Shown piece by piece: positions 18,028 to 26,617 of a stretch of 64,000 nt of DNA (position 1 is the stretch's first letter; each line of letters begins with the position of its first letter). A program made the position numbers and the translations under genes. Origin of the DNA: Desulfobacterales bacterium (GTDB taxonomy: Bacteria; Desulfobacterota; Desulfobacteria; Desulfobacterales; Desulfosarcinaceae); assembly GCA_016218685.1 (NCBI GenBank), contig JACRDD010000009.1, forward strand, positions 52,387 through 116,386, in the 5' to 3' direction. The notes beneath the pieces are model-generated. The model ran no database searches and was not told the DNA's origin. It saw nothing but the letters and a program-made list of their open reading frames with translations.

Positions 18028-19317
18028 ATGGATGATTTTGTAACCATTACCTACAAGGGTAAATCTTTCCAATTGCCGGTGATCACCGGCACGGAAAACG
18101 AACGGGCCGTCGATATCTTGCGCTTGCGCAACGAGACCGGCTTCATCACCTACGACCCCGGATTCGCCAATACCGGCACCTGCAAGAGCAGCATCACCTA
18201 TATGGATGGAGAAAAGGGCATTCTGCGCTACCGCGGCATTCCCGTGGAAGAGCTGGCCGAAAAATCGTCCTTCAAGGAGACCTCCTACCTGCTGATTAAC
18301 GGACGCCTGCCCACCGAAACCGAACTGCGCAAATTCTCCATCATGCTCAACGACAACTCCCTGGTCCACGAGGACATGAAGACCTTTTTCCAGAATTTCC
18401 CCAGGGCCTCGCACCCCATGGGAATCCTGTCGGCCATGGTCAATGCCCTGCGCAGTTTCTATCCGGAGTTGCAGACCGGCGAAGAGGAGATCAACCTGAC
18501 CGTGACGCGCCTGCTGGCCAAGGTGCGCACCATGGCGGCCATGTCGTACAAAATATCTCGCGGCCATACGGTGGTCTACCCCCGGCCGGACCTGGCTTAT
18601 TCGGAGAATTTCCTCAACATGATGTTCAATACGCCGGTCACGCCCTACGTGTTGGTCAAAGAGGTGGTGCGGGCCCTGGAGGTGTTCTGGATATTGCACG
18701 CCGACCACGAGCAGAATTGCTCGACCACGGCTGTGCGCGTGGTGGGCAGCGGCCGGGTCAACCTTTACGCCGCCATCTCCGCCGGCATCTCGGCCCTGTG
18801 GGGGCCGCTGCATGGCGGCGCCAATCAGGCCGTAATCGAGATGCTCAACGAGATTTATCGCGGTGGTGGCGATTATCGTAAGGCCGTGGCCCGGGCCAAG
18901 GATAAAAACGATCCCTTCCGGCTGATGGGCTTCGGTCATCGCGTTTACAAAACCTACGATCCCCGCGCCAAGATCATGAAGCGCATGTGCGACAATCTGC
19001 TGGCGGCCCTGAAAATCAAGGACCCCTTGCTGGATATCGCCAAGGAGCTTGAGGAGGTGGCCGTGAAAGACGCCTATTTCATCGACCACAACCTTTACCC
19101 CAATGTGGATTTTTACAGCGGCATCGTGCTGCGGGCCATCGGCATTCCCACCAACATGTTCACCGTGATGTTCGCCATCGGCCGTCTGCCCGGCTGGATC
19201 GCCCAATGGAAAGAGAGCATCGACGATCCGGCCTGGCGCATCAGCCGGCCCCGGCAGATCTATACGGGGCCGACCGAAGCCCATTATGTGCCCATGTCCG
19301 AGCGCCAGGCGGGCTGA
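18028..19317 (+). CDS. gltA: Citrate synthase
   Basis: 429 residues, the usual length of the hexameric type II enzyme. It condenses acetyl-CoA with oxaloacetate to citrate. Visible signatures are 'LHADHEQNCSTTAVR' and 'GPLHGGANQAV' (active-site His regions), 'GFGHRVYKTYDPRA' (active-site His) and 'YPNVDFYSG' (catalytic Asp). The start follows AAAGGAAAAAGCC; a frame extending 33 codons upstream would overlap the promoter and is rejected. Single gene between a sigma-70 promoter and a strong terminator. In sulfate reducers it may serve the TCA cycle in either the oxidative or the biosynthetic direction; which applies here is not shown. Confidence 0.95.
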   Translation: MDDFVTITYKGKSFQLPVITGTENERAVDILRLRNETGFITYDPGFANTGTCKSSITYMDGEKGILRYRGIPVEELAEKSSFKETSYLLINGRLPTETELRKFSIMLNDNSLVHEDMKTFFQNFPRASHPMGILSAMVNALRSFYPELQTGEEEINLTVTRLLAKVRTMAAMSYKISRGHTVVYPRPDLAYSENFLNMMFNTPVTPYVLVKEVVRALEVFWILHADHEQNCSTTAVRVVGSGRVNLYAAISAGISALWGPLHGGANQAVIEMLNEIYRGGGDYRKAVARAKDKNDPFRLMGFGHRVYKTYDPRAKIMKRMCDNLLAALKIKDPLLDIAKELEEVAVKDAYFIDHNLYPNVDFYSGIVLRAIGIPTNMFTVMFAIGRLPGWIAQWKESIDDPAWRISRPRQIYTGPTEAHYVPMSERQAG

Positions 19318-19348
19318 AGGCCGCAAGTCGCCAAAGCGTGCTAATAGA

Positions 19349-19377
19349 AGAGGGGGTGGGCCGAGCCCACCCCCTCT
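19349..19377. terminator. Hairpin terminator between convergent genes
   Basis: AGAGGGGGTGGGC and GCCCACCCCCTCT form a perfect 13-bp stem with a CGA loop, 31 bases after the citrate synthase stop. The trailing sequence is ATAATTTC rather than a pure T-run. It probably serves citrate synthase and the convergent small gene at 19407. Confidence 0.8.
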
Positions 19378-19406
19378 ATAATTTCAAAATGATCCGGCTT
19401 GCGGGA

Positions 19407-19712
19407 TTAATCGAAGTCGCCCAGCGGTCGGACGAAGGTCCATTTGGCGGGATATTCCACGAGCGTACCCCACGCTTCGCCGATATTTCCGCCCAGGGCC
19501 GAGAATGGCGAGGAGATCACGAAAAGGCAGAATCCACCGACCGTCGCAACGATGCCGAGGGGACGGCAAAGGACGCCGTCGGCGGCCATGCTGCCCGCCG
19601 CGATTTGCTTGTCTTTGATCTCTTCACTGGGCTGGGCCATGGCAGCGCAGGTCGGCAGGAGCAGCGCCGCGATCAGCAAAAGAACGATGGAATGTTTGCC
19701 TAAACTATGCAT
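19407..19712 (-). CDS. Small exported membrane-associated protein
   Basis: 101 residues. Signal peptide of about 26 residues (ends near CAAMA), then a Gly-rich hydrophobic segment ('PLGIVATVGGFCLFVISSPF'), a 'SALGGNIGEAW' motif and the ending 'FVRPLGDFD'. This pattern, a repeated RPLG element flanking a short hydrophobic stretch, is shared by small exported proteins found in many proteobacteria, but their function is not known to me. The start follows AAGGAGACTAT; the longer open frame lacks support. Confidence 0.7.
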   Translation of the reverse strand: MHSLGKHSIVLLLIAALLLPTCAAMAQPSEEIKDKQIAAGSMAADGVLCRPLGIVATVGGFCLFVISSPFSALGGNIGEAWGTLVEYPAKWTFVRPLGDFD

Positions 19713-19898
19713 ATAGTCTCCTTTTTTGAACGGTCCGTCTATTGGGCTTCTAAGCAGCTTGGGTTTATCTGAAATGCTGTCATGAACCATCGTTACCAAG
19801 GACCATAGCAGTTCTTTTAACCGGCTGCAATCTTTTGCTAACACGATTATCGGCAACTGATTCTAGAACTTTAATTTTGATCTTAACCGGAATCGAAT

Positions 19899-22373
19899 TT
19901 GGCAAATTTCCCAGCGACACCTCCTTGCCTTCCAGAAGAAGCCGCCCCCTTGATCGATGTGGCCATCTGCCTGCCGATTTTCTCCACTTTTACTTACCGC
20001 GTGGGGCCGGACCTGCTGCCGGCTATCGCTCCCGGCAAGCGGGTGTTGGTGCCGTTCGGCCGCCGGCGCATTACCGGTTATATCCTCGGTGAGGCGCGCC
20101 AGGCTCCCCAGGCCGGGCTCAAGAATATCGCGGCCATTCTGGACGAGCGCTCCCTGTTCCCCGAAGTCATGCTCTCCTTTTTCAAGTGGGTCGCCGATTA
20201 CTACATGCACCCCCTGGGAGAAGTGCTGCAAACCGCCCTGCCATCGGGTATCAATCTGGCCGACGAAATTGGTTATGAACTGGCCGAAACCGAGGACCCC
20301 ACCCTGACGGCGGCCCGCTCCGCCATGGCGCCCTGGGAGCAGCGCATCTTCCAGCGCCTGGCCCAGGGCGCTTGCAGCCGTGGTGCGTTACGCCGTTTGG
20401 CCGGGCGCGCCTTTGCTCCCAACGTCTTGAACGCCTGGGAGAAAAAGGGCTGGATCGTGCGCCGGGAGCGGCTGGCCGGCGGCGCCACGCGCGCCAAGAG
20501 CGTGCGCTATGTCGGTCCCCATCCGGCGTTCGGCGACGTATCCCGCTTGTCACCCGCCCGTCAGGCCGTCTGGCAGATGCTGCAAGCCCAGGGCCCCGTG
20601 GCCATGGAAACCTTGCGGGCCGCCATTCCGACCGCGGCCACGCTGGTGCGCAGCATGGTCCGGGACGGTCAGGCAGTGGTGGAACTGCGCACCGTCTATC
20701 GCGACCCGTTGGGGGAGCCTATTTCTCCCGACCAGCCCCCGGTGCTGATGCCGGAGCAAAAGGCCGCGGTGGAAACCATGGCCGCGCAGTTGGGACAAGG
20801 CTACCAAACCTTTTTGCTGGCCGGGGTCACCGGCTCGGGCAAAACCGAAGTGTACTTGCAGATGGCCGCCCGGGCCTTGGCCCAGGAGCTATCCGTGCTG
20901 GTGCTGGTGCCTGAGATCGCTTTGATCTCCCAGACCGAACGCGCTTTCCGGGCACGTTTCGGCGAGCGCGTGGCCCTGCTGCACAGCGGCCTTTCCGATG
21001 GAGAACGGCTGGACCAGTGGCAGCGCATCCTGGCCGGTGAGGCCGCCATCGCCGTGGGGGCGCGCTCGGCCATCTTTGCCCCTTTTGCCAAAATCGGCCT
21101 GATCATCGTGGATGAAGAGCATGACGACTCCTACAAGCAGGAGGGGGCGCTGCGCTATCATGCCCGGGACCTGGCCGTCATGCGCGCCCGGCAGCAAGGG
21201 GCCGTGGCCATCCTGGGGTCAGCCACGCCCTCGTTGCAGTCGGCGTACAATGCCCAGAACGGCAAGTTTCGAAAGATCAGCCTGTTTGAACGGGTAGACC
21301 AGCGGGCCATGCCCGAGATCTTCGTCCAGGATCTGACGGCGATTCGCGAAGAGCGCGGCGCACGCCGGCATCTGACACCGGCCTTGCTGCAAGCCCTGGC
21401 AGAGACCCTGGCGCGCAAGGAACAGGCCCTGATCTTTTTGAATCGCCGGGGTTTTGCCGGCACCGTGGTATGCGCCGCCTGTGGCCAAACCTTGCGCTGC
21501 CGGCGCTGCGACATCTCCTTGACCTATCATCAGCAGGCCAATGCCTACCAATGTCACTACTGCGGGTTCTGCCAGGAGGCCGTGGCCCGCTGCCCCCGTT
21601 GCGGCTCGGACCGCATGCGGCGCATGGGGCTGGGCACCGAACGCCTGGAAGAGGACCTGCGCAAGCTCTTCCCCACGGCCCGGGTGGGACGCATGGATCG
21701 CGACACCACCCGCCGCAAAGGGGCGCTGCTCAAGATTCTAAAGGATCTGCACGAGCGCAAGATCGACATCCTGGTGGGGACCCAGATGGTGGCCAAGGGC
21801 CACGACTACCCCCACATCACCCTGGTGGGCATCATCTGCGCCGACCTCTCTTTAAGCATGCCCGATTTCCGCTCGGGCGAGCGCACCTTCCAACTGCTGG
21901 CCCAAGTGGCCGGCCGCGCGGGCCGCGGCAAAGTGGCCGGCCGCGTGATCTTGCAAACCTACAACCCCCACCATTTCAGCATCACGGCCGCCCGCCAGCA
22001 GGATTTCGACGCCTTTTACCGCCAGGAGATCGAGTGCCGCAAGCTGCTGGGCTATCCCCCGGTCACGCGCATGATCCAGTTGCGCATCAGCGGCCGGGAC
22101 AACGCCCAGGTGGCCGATGTCGCCCAGCGCCTGGGCGCCGGATGCCGCCAACGCCTGGCCCAAACCCCCGAAGATGGCATGGAGGTGCTGGGCCCCATCG
22201 AAGCCCCCTTGCAGCGCATCGCCGATCACTACCGCTGGCAGCTTCTGATCAAAGGCCCCCGGGTCGGCCCCCTGCACCAATTCGTGCGTCGGCTGCTCTT
22301 CAGCCCCGACGCCCTCACCGGCAAAGGCGATGTGACCGTGGCCGTGGATGTGGACCCTGTCTTTTTGATGTAG
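19899..22373 (+). CDS. priA: Primosomal protein N' (PriA replication-restart helicase)
   Basis: 824 residues. The N-terminal DNA-fork-binding domain is followed by a superfamily 2 helicase core with Walker A 'GVTGSGKTEVYLQ', DEAH-type box 'VDEEHDDSY' and 'ILGSATPSLQS'. A zinc-binding segment with eight Cys (CxxC pairs such as 'CAACGQTLRCRRC' and 'CPRCGS') interrupts the helicase core, a PriA hallmark. The second helicase lobe has 'GTQMVAKGHDYP' and 'QVAGRAGRG'. PriA reloads the replisome at stalled forks. The start given is TTG at 19899 with only a weak upstream purine stretch; a TTG 17 codons later is an alternative. Confidence 0.95.
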   Translation: MANFPATPPCLPEEAAPLIDVAICLPIFSTFTYRVGPDLLPAIAPGKRVLVPFGRRRITGYILGEARQAPQAGLKNIAAILDERSLFPEVMLSFFKWVADYYMHPLGEVLQTALPSGINLADEIGYELAETEDPTLTAARSAMAPWEQRIFQRLAQGACSRGALRRLAGRAFAPNVLNAWEKKGWIVRRERLAGGATRAKSVRYVGPHPAFGDVSRLSPARQAVWQMLQAQGPVAMETLRAAIPTAATLVRSMVRDGQAVVELRTVYRDPLGEPISPDQPPVLMPEQKAAVETMAAQLGQGYQTFLLAGVTGSGKTEVYLQMAARALAQELSVLVLVPEIALISQTERAFRARFGERVALLHSGLSDGERLDQWQRILAGEAAIAVGARSAIFAPFAKIGLIIVDEEHDDSYKQEGALRYHARDLAVMRARQQGAVAILGSATPSLQSAYNAQNGKFRKISLFERVDQRAMPEIFVQDLTAIREERGARRHLTPALLQALAETLARKEQALIFLNRRGFAGTVVCAACGQTLRCRRCDISLTYHQQANAYQCHYCGFCQEAVARCPRCGSDRMRRMGLGTERLEEDLRKLFPTARVGRMDRDTTRRKGALLKILKDLHERKIDILVGTQMVAKGHDYPHITLVGIICADLSLSMPDFRSGERTFQLLAQVAGRAGRGKVAGRVILQTYNPHHFSITAARQQDFDAFYRQEIECRKLLGYPPVTRMIQLRISGRDNAQVADVAQRLGAGCRQRLAQTPEDGMEVLGPIEAPLQRIADHYRWQLLIKGPRVGPLHQFVRRLLFSPDALTGKGDVTVAVDVDPVFLM

Positions 22374-22426
22374 GGTGAAGTGCAAAGTAGAATTCATCGC
22401 GCCGATATCAAACGGGATTTGAGCGC

Positions 22427-22455
22427 TTGACTTCCTCCATGGGCCACAATATAGG
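22427..22455 (+). promoter_or_regulatory. Sigma-70 promoter for the DUF1573 gene
   Basis: TTGACT (22427-22432), a 17-base spacer and TATAGG (22450-22455), 46 bases upstream of the ATG at 22501. This indicates that the DUF1573 gene is transcribed independently of priA. Confidence 0.65.
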
Positions 22456-22500
22456 TGATAGGGTATTCATGATTCGATAACAGCTCCGAGGAGATGGTTC

Positions 22501-23268
22501 ATGCCGAACAGGATTTGGCGTAATGCGTTCTTTGTGGCCTCTTTTTTGGTGTTGATGCTGGGGTTCGGTTTTGGCGAGGCAGCCAGCGCCGAGGGCGACC
22601 CCACGCCGACACAAGCCGCCGCTCCCAAGGCCCATTGGCCGCTGACGACCTATGAATTCGCGCCACTCATGGAAGGCGCGGATATTCAATACGACTTCAT
22701 TGTCGAAAATAAGGGCCAGGGCCCCCTTACGATCAATAAGGTGCAACCCGACTGAGGTTGCTCGGTGGCCTCGCATCCGGGGCAAATTCCTGCCGGCGGC
22801 AGGGACAAAATCAGCGTGGTGGTGCATACGGGCGGCCGGGGCGGACAAACGGTTTCCAAGCGCTTCAGGGTCTTTACCGATGACCCCAAGCAGCCGAACG
22901 TGGAACTGGTGGTGACCGGCAAGGTCGAGGGCTTCGTGGAGATCGAGCCTCCCCGGCTCTCGTTCATCGGCAAGGCGGGCGAGACCATGCGCCAGGAGGT
23001 TCGCATCACCCCCAATCCCAAATACCCCTTTACGATCAAGGAGGCCAAGGCGGCCACCGATCAGAATCTGCGCTTAGATCTCAAGCCGCTGGGCAAAAAG
23101 GCCAAAGATGGGTATCTGCTGACGGTCACGGTGATCAAAACCAATGCGGGGACCTTTGCGGAGTACATCCAGCTCTACACCGATTCGAAGGAGAAGCCCA
23201 CCATCGGGATCTCCGTCCATGGTCGGCTCATGACGCCTGCGTCGGAAAGCGACGGCAATACCCAATAA
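22501..23268 (+). CDS. Exported DUF1573 protein with in-frame UGA, putative selenoprotein
   Basis: Read through the UGA at 22753-22755, this gene encodes 255 residues. A signal peptide (about 1-30, ending near AASA) is followed by a DUF1573 domain: '...NKGQGPLTINKVQPD-U-GCSVASHPGQIPAGG', then a second immunoglobulin-like segment. DUF1573 proteins have a conserved Cys-Gly-Cys motif after 'V.PS'; here the first Cys is replaced by UGA and the second (residue 87) is kept, giving U-G-C. The reading frame, codon use and homology pattern continue unbroken on both sides, so this is probably selenocysteine, not two genes. The start follows GAGGAGATGGTTC. A periplasmic redox or metal-binding role is inferred from the UxC motif. 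A simple Cys-to-stop mutation or a sequencing error is the alternative. Confidence 0.8.
22753..22785 (+). promoter_or_regulatory. Selenocysteine UGA codon with candidate SECIS hairpin
   Basis: Just after the UGA, TTGCTCGG (22758-22765) can pair with CCGGGGCAA (22777-22785), with one bulged base, leaving an 11-base apical loop that contains GG. An alternative 6-bp stem GCCTCG/CGGGGC (22768-22783) has a CATC loop. Bacterial SECIS elements lie directly downstream of the UGA within the coding sequence, so placement fits; which fold is used was not computed. Confidence 0.5.
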
Positions 23269-23330
23269 GCCGGCTCGCGGAAGTTTTTCCTGTTCACCAG
23301 GCGGCATGACAGTTCGGAACAAAGGGCCAA

Positions 23331-23954
23331 GTGATTATAAATGATATCAAGGTAGTGGCATTTGATTGCGACGGGGTGCTGTTCGACTCTTCCCTTTCCA
23401 ATCGGGCCTATTACAACCAGATCCTGCAGCACCTCGGGCGACCGCCCATGACCGATGAACAGTTCGCCTACGTGCACATGCACACCGTGCACGAGGCGCT
23501 CGTCTATCTATTCGAAGATCCGGATCAACTGGCGGCAGTCAAACAGCACCAGCGCCAGATGAGCTACCTGCCCTTTATCCGTGACATGGTGGAGGAGCCG
23601 TATCTGCGCGGGGTGCTGACGCAATTGCGGCCGGTGTATAAAACTGCCATCGCCACCAATCGCACCGATACCATGGCGCGGGTCCTGGAAACGCACGATC
23701 TGCATGAGCACTTCGACAAAGTGGTCACGGCCAGCGACGTGCGCCGGCCCAAACCCTATCCGGATCAACTGATACTCTTATTGGCGCACTTCGGTATCGA
23801 ATCCGGGCAGATGCTTTTCGTGGGAGATTCCGAACTGGATGCCGCGGCCTCCCATCAGGCCGGTGTTCCTTTTGTGGCTTACAATAATCCTCGGCTGACG
23901 GCCAAGGCTCATATTCAAAATCTGAAACAGCTTCTATCGGTTCTGGGTCACTGA
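23331..23954 (+). CDS. HAD-superfamily phosphatase (phosphoglycolate phosphatase-like)
   Basis: 207 residues. Motif I is 'FDCDGVLFDSS' with nucleophile Asp and acid/base Asp, motif II Thr is in 'TAIATNRTD', the motif III Lys is in 'RRPKPYP' and motif IV is 'FVGDSELD'. A small helical cap follows motif I, as in subfamily IA phosphatases (Gph/PpaX type). It should be a cytoplasmic phosphate-monoester hydrolase; substrate unknown. The start is GTG with AAAGGGCCAA upstream. It begins 62 bases after the DUF1573 stop on the same strand and may be co-transcribed with it. Confidence 0.9.
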   Translation: MIINDIKVVAFDCDGVLFDSSLSNRAYYNQILQHLGRPPMTDEQFAYVHMHTVHEALVYLFEDPDQLAAVKQHQRQMSYLPFIRDMVEEPYLRGVLTQLRPVYKTAIATNRTDTMARVLETHDLHEHFDKVVTASDVRRPKPYPDQLILLLAHFGIESGQMLFVGDSELDAAASHQAGVPFVAYNNPRLTAKAHIQNLKQLLSVLGH

Positions 23955-24008
23955 ATTTTCGCCCGGAGTGCGATACCATCCACCAAAACAGTTGAGGGCT
24001 GCCCCGGT

Positions 24009-26510
24009 ATGGCCGGAAAACCTTCTTATGATGAACTGCGTAAACGGATCGCGCAGTTGGAGAGCGAGTCTTGCGAACGGCGCCGGATCGAAGATGAGCT
24101 GCAATACCGGCTGTCCTTCGAAGCGCTGATCACCAGCATCTCCAGCACCTTCATCAATCTGCCGCCCGCCGAAATCGACGCGGCCGTAACCGATGCCTTG
24201 AAACAGCTCGGCGAGTTCAGTCAGGTGGACCGCAGCTACCTGTTTCTCTACAACCGCGACGGCCTGACCATGGACAACACCCACGAATGGTGCGCGCCCG
24301 GCATCGAACCGCAAATCCAGCGCCTCAAAGCCGTGCCGCTGAACCTGGTGCCGTGGTTTACCCGCCAGATCGACGCCGCCCAGGTGGTGCACATTCCCCA
24401 CGTTTCCGAACTGCCGGAAGAAGCCGCGCTGCTGCGGGACGAGAACCTGCGCCAGGGCATTCAATCCCTGGTCATGGTGCCCACGGAGTTCGGCGGCACG
24501 GTGATCGGCTTTCTGGGGCTGGACTCCACGCGCCGGCAAAAGACCTGGCCGCCCGATGCCATCTCCCTGCTGCGCATCGTGGGTGAAATCCTGGCCAACG
24601 CGCTGGAGCGCAAACGGGCCGAGGAGGCCCTGCTGCGCAGCGAAGAAAAATACCGCACCATCCTGGAGAGCATCGAAGAGGCCTATTGGGAAGTCAACCT
24701 GGCGGGCGACTTTACTTTTTTCAGCCCCTCCTTGTGCCGCATGCTCAAATACCCCCGCGACGAATTGATGGGCATGAACTATCGCAACTATGTTACCCCC
24801 GCAGTGGCCAAGCGCTTATACCAGATGTTCAATAAGATCTTCATCACCGGGCGCAGCGTCCGGTTGAGCGACTTCGAACATCTGGCCAAGGACGGCACCT
24901 GCATTTACTCCGAAATGTCGGCGGCGCTCATGCGCGATTCGGCGGGAAATCCCATCGGCTTCAAGGGCATCTCCCGGGACGTCACCGAGCGCAAGATCGC
25001 CGAACAGGCTTTGCTGGAAAGCGAACAGCGTTACCGGACCGTGCTGGAAGCCAACCCCGATCCCATCGTGGTGTACGATATGAATCGCTGCGTGATCTAT
25101 TTCAATCCGGCCTTTTCCGACGTCTTCGGCTGGGATCTCAAGGCCTGTACCGGCAAGCGCATCGATGGCTTCGTTCCCGAGGATCGGCAAGCCGAGTCGC
25201 GTCAGATGGGCGAGCAAATCGTCACCGGCCAGAGCTTTTCCGGCATCGAAACCCAGCGGCTCACCAAATCCGGGGTGCTCGTTCCGGTCAGCATCAGCGG
25301 CGCGGTGTACAAAGATGCCGGCGGCCAGCCGGTGGGCAGCATCATCACCCTGCGCGACATCCGCGAGAAGAAGAAGATGGAGCAGCAGTTGCTCAACATG
25401 CAGCGCATGGAGTCCATCGGCACCCTGGCGGGCGGCATCGCCCACGACTTCAACAATCTCTTGATGGCCATTCAGGGCAATGTCTCCCTGGCGCTTTACG
25501 ATCTGGACGAGCGCGATCCCCACCGGCGGGTATTCGACGATATTCAGCGCGCGGTCAAGAGCGGTTCCCGGCTCACCTCCCAACTGCTGGGCTTTGCCAG
25601 GAAAGGGCGCTACGAGGTCAAACTCCTGGAATTGAACCGGGTCGTGAAGGATGTCTCCGAAACCTATGGCCGCACGCGCAAGGATATCTCCATCCATTAT
25701 GAACTGGCCGCCGATCTGTCGGCCGTGGAAGCGGACGAAGGCCAGATCGAACAGGTGCTGCTCAACATTCTGGTCAATGCCGGCCAGGCCATGGCGGCCG
25801 GTGGCGAGCTTTTCATCGGGACGCGCAACGCCTCCCACGCGGAGATGACCGGCAAGGTCTATCAGCCCAAGCCCGGCAAATACGCCTTCCTGTCGATTGC
25901 CGACAGTGGGGTGGGTATGGACAAAAAGGTCATCGACCATGTCTTCGAGCCCTTTTTCACCACCAAGGAGATGGGGCGCGGCACAGGGCTGGGGCTGGCT
26001 TCGGCCTATGGGATCATCAAAGGGCACGGCGGTTACATCGACGTGGAGTCCCAACTGGGCCGCGGCACTACCTTCTATATATACCTGCCGGCCAGTGACG
26101 GGGTCGTGACCCATGCGGCCGAGGCGGCGCCCAAGGTCGTCTCCGGCAAGGAGACCATTTTGCTGGTGGATGACGAGGAGATGGTGCTCGAAATCGGCCA
26201 AAGGATCCTGGAGCGATTGGGCTATGCCGTGATCACGGCCCAAAACGGCGTGCAGGCCGTGCAGATCTATAAGGAGCGGCACAGCCGGATCGACATGATC
26301 ATATTGGATGTGATCATGCCCGTCATGGGCGGCAGCGACACCTTCGACCGCATCAAGCAAATCGACCCGGACGTCAAGATCCTGCTCTCCAGCGGCTACA
26401 GTCTGGATGGCCAGGTGGCCGCCATCCTCCAGCGCGGCTGTGCCGGTTTCATCCAAAAGCCCTTCAGCATCGAAACCCTTTCCGCCAAAATCCGGGAAAT
26501 CCTCCTGTAG
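24009..26510 (+). CDS. Soluble hybrid histidine kinase (GAF-PAS-PAS-HK-REC)
   Basis: 833 residues without membrane helices. A short coiled coil (about 5-30) precedes a GAF domain (about 30-195) and two PAS domains (about 205-330 and 335-455). The HisKA motif is '[17 protein letters not shown]', the ATPase domain has 'NILVNAGQAM' and '[13 protein letters not shown]', and the C-terminal receiver (about 715-830) has 'LLVDDEEMVLE', acceptor Asp in 'MIILDVIMPVMGG' and Lys in 'IQKPFS'. A cytoplasmic multi-input sensor. It is of the same general class as the kinase at 969-3626 but lacks membrane anchors. It precedes the pilus operon by about 107 bases, separated by a hairpin, so a functional link is only suggested. 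Confidence 0.92.
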   Translation: MAGKPSYDELRKRIAQLESESCERRRIEDELQYRLSFEALITSISSTFINLPPAEIDAAVTDALKQLGEFSQVDRSYLFLYNRDGLTMDNTHEWCAPGIEPQIQRLKAVPLNLVPWFTRQIDAAQVVHIPHVSELPEEAALLRDENLRQGIQSLVMVPTEFGGTVIGFLGLDSTRRQKTWPPDAISLLRIVGEILANALERKRAEEALLRSEEKYRTILESIEEAYWEVNLAGDFTFFSPSLCRMLKYPRDELMGMNYRNYVTPAVAKRLYQMFNKIFITGRSVRLSDFEHLAKDGTCIYSEMSAALMRDSAGNPIGFKGISRDVTERKIAEQALLESEQRYRTVLEANPDPIVVYDMNRCVIYFNPAFSDVFGWDLKACTGKRIDGFVPEDRQAESRQMGEQIVTGQSFSGIETQRLTKSGVLVPVSISGAVYKDAGGQPVGSIITLRDIREKKKMEQQLLNMQRMESIGTLAGGIAHDFNNLLMAIQGNVSLALYDLDERDPHRRVFDDIQRAVKSGSRLTSQLLGFARKGRYEVKLLELNRVVKDVSETYGRTRKDISIHYELAADLSAVEADEGQIEQVLLNILVNAGQAMAAGGELFIGTRNASHAEMTGKVYQPKPGKYAFLSIADSGVGMDKKVIDHVFEPFFTTKEMGRGTGLGLASAYGIIKGHGGYIDVESQLGRGTTFYIYLPASDGVVTHAAEAAPKVVSGKETILLVDDEEMVLEIGQRILERLGYAVITAQNGVQAVQIYKERHSRIDMIILDVIMPVMGGSDTFDRIKQIDPDVKILLSSGYSLDGQVAAILQRGCAGFIQKPFSIETLSAKIREILL

Positions 26511-26530
26511 GGGCGACCGGCGGTCGCCCC
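26510..26530 (+). terminator. GC-rich hairpin after the kinase gene
   Basis: GGGGCGACC and GGTCGCCCC form a perfect 9-bp stem with a GGC loop, starting within the kinase stop codon. No T-run follows, so it may be a repetitive extragenic palindrome or RNA-stabilising element as much as a terminator. Confidence 0.5.
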
Positions 26531-26617
26531 ACCGCACCCCCAATTCAAGTAATTTCCAATGATGCCGATAAGTCTAACGAGCAGCTCCACCAAACAAGTT
26601 CGTAGACAGGCAGCGCG

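Noticed and set aside
18013..19326. Minus-strand open frame over citrate synthase
   Set aside because: Shadow frame; citrate synthase active-site motifs are on the plus strand.
22765..23268. Separate gene starting after the UGA in the DUF1573 locus
   Set aside because: It would lack a signal peptide and the first half of the domain, and has no good ribosome binding site; read-through as Sec explains the locus better.
24816..26543. Minus-strand open frame over the hybrid kinase
   Set aside because: Shadow frame; kinase and receiver motifs are on the plus strand.
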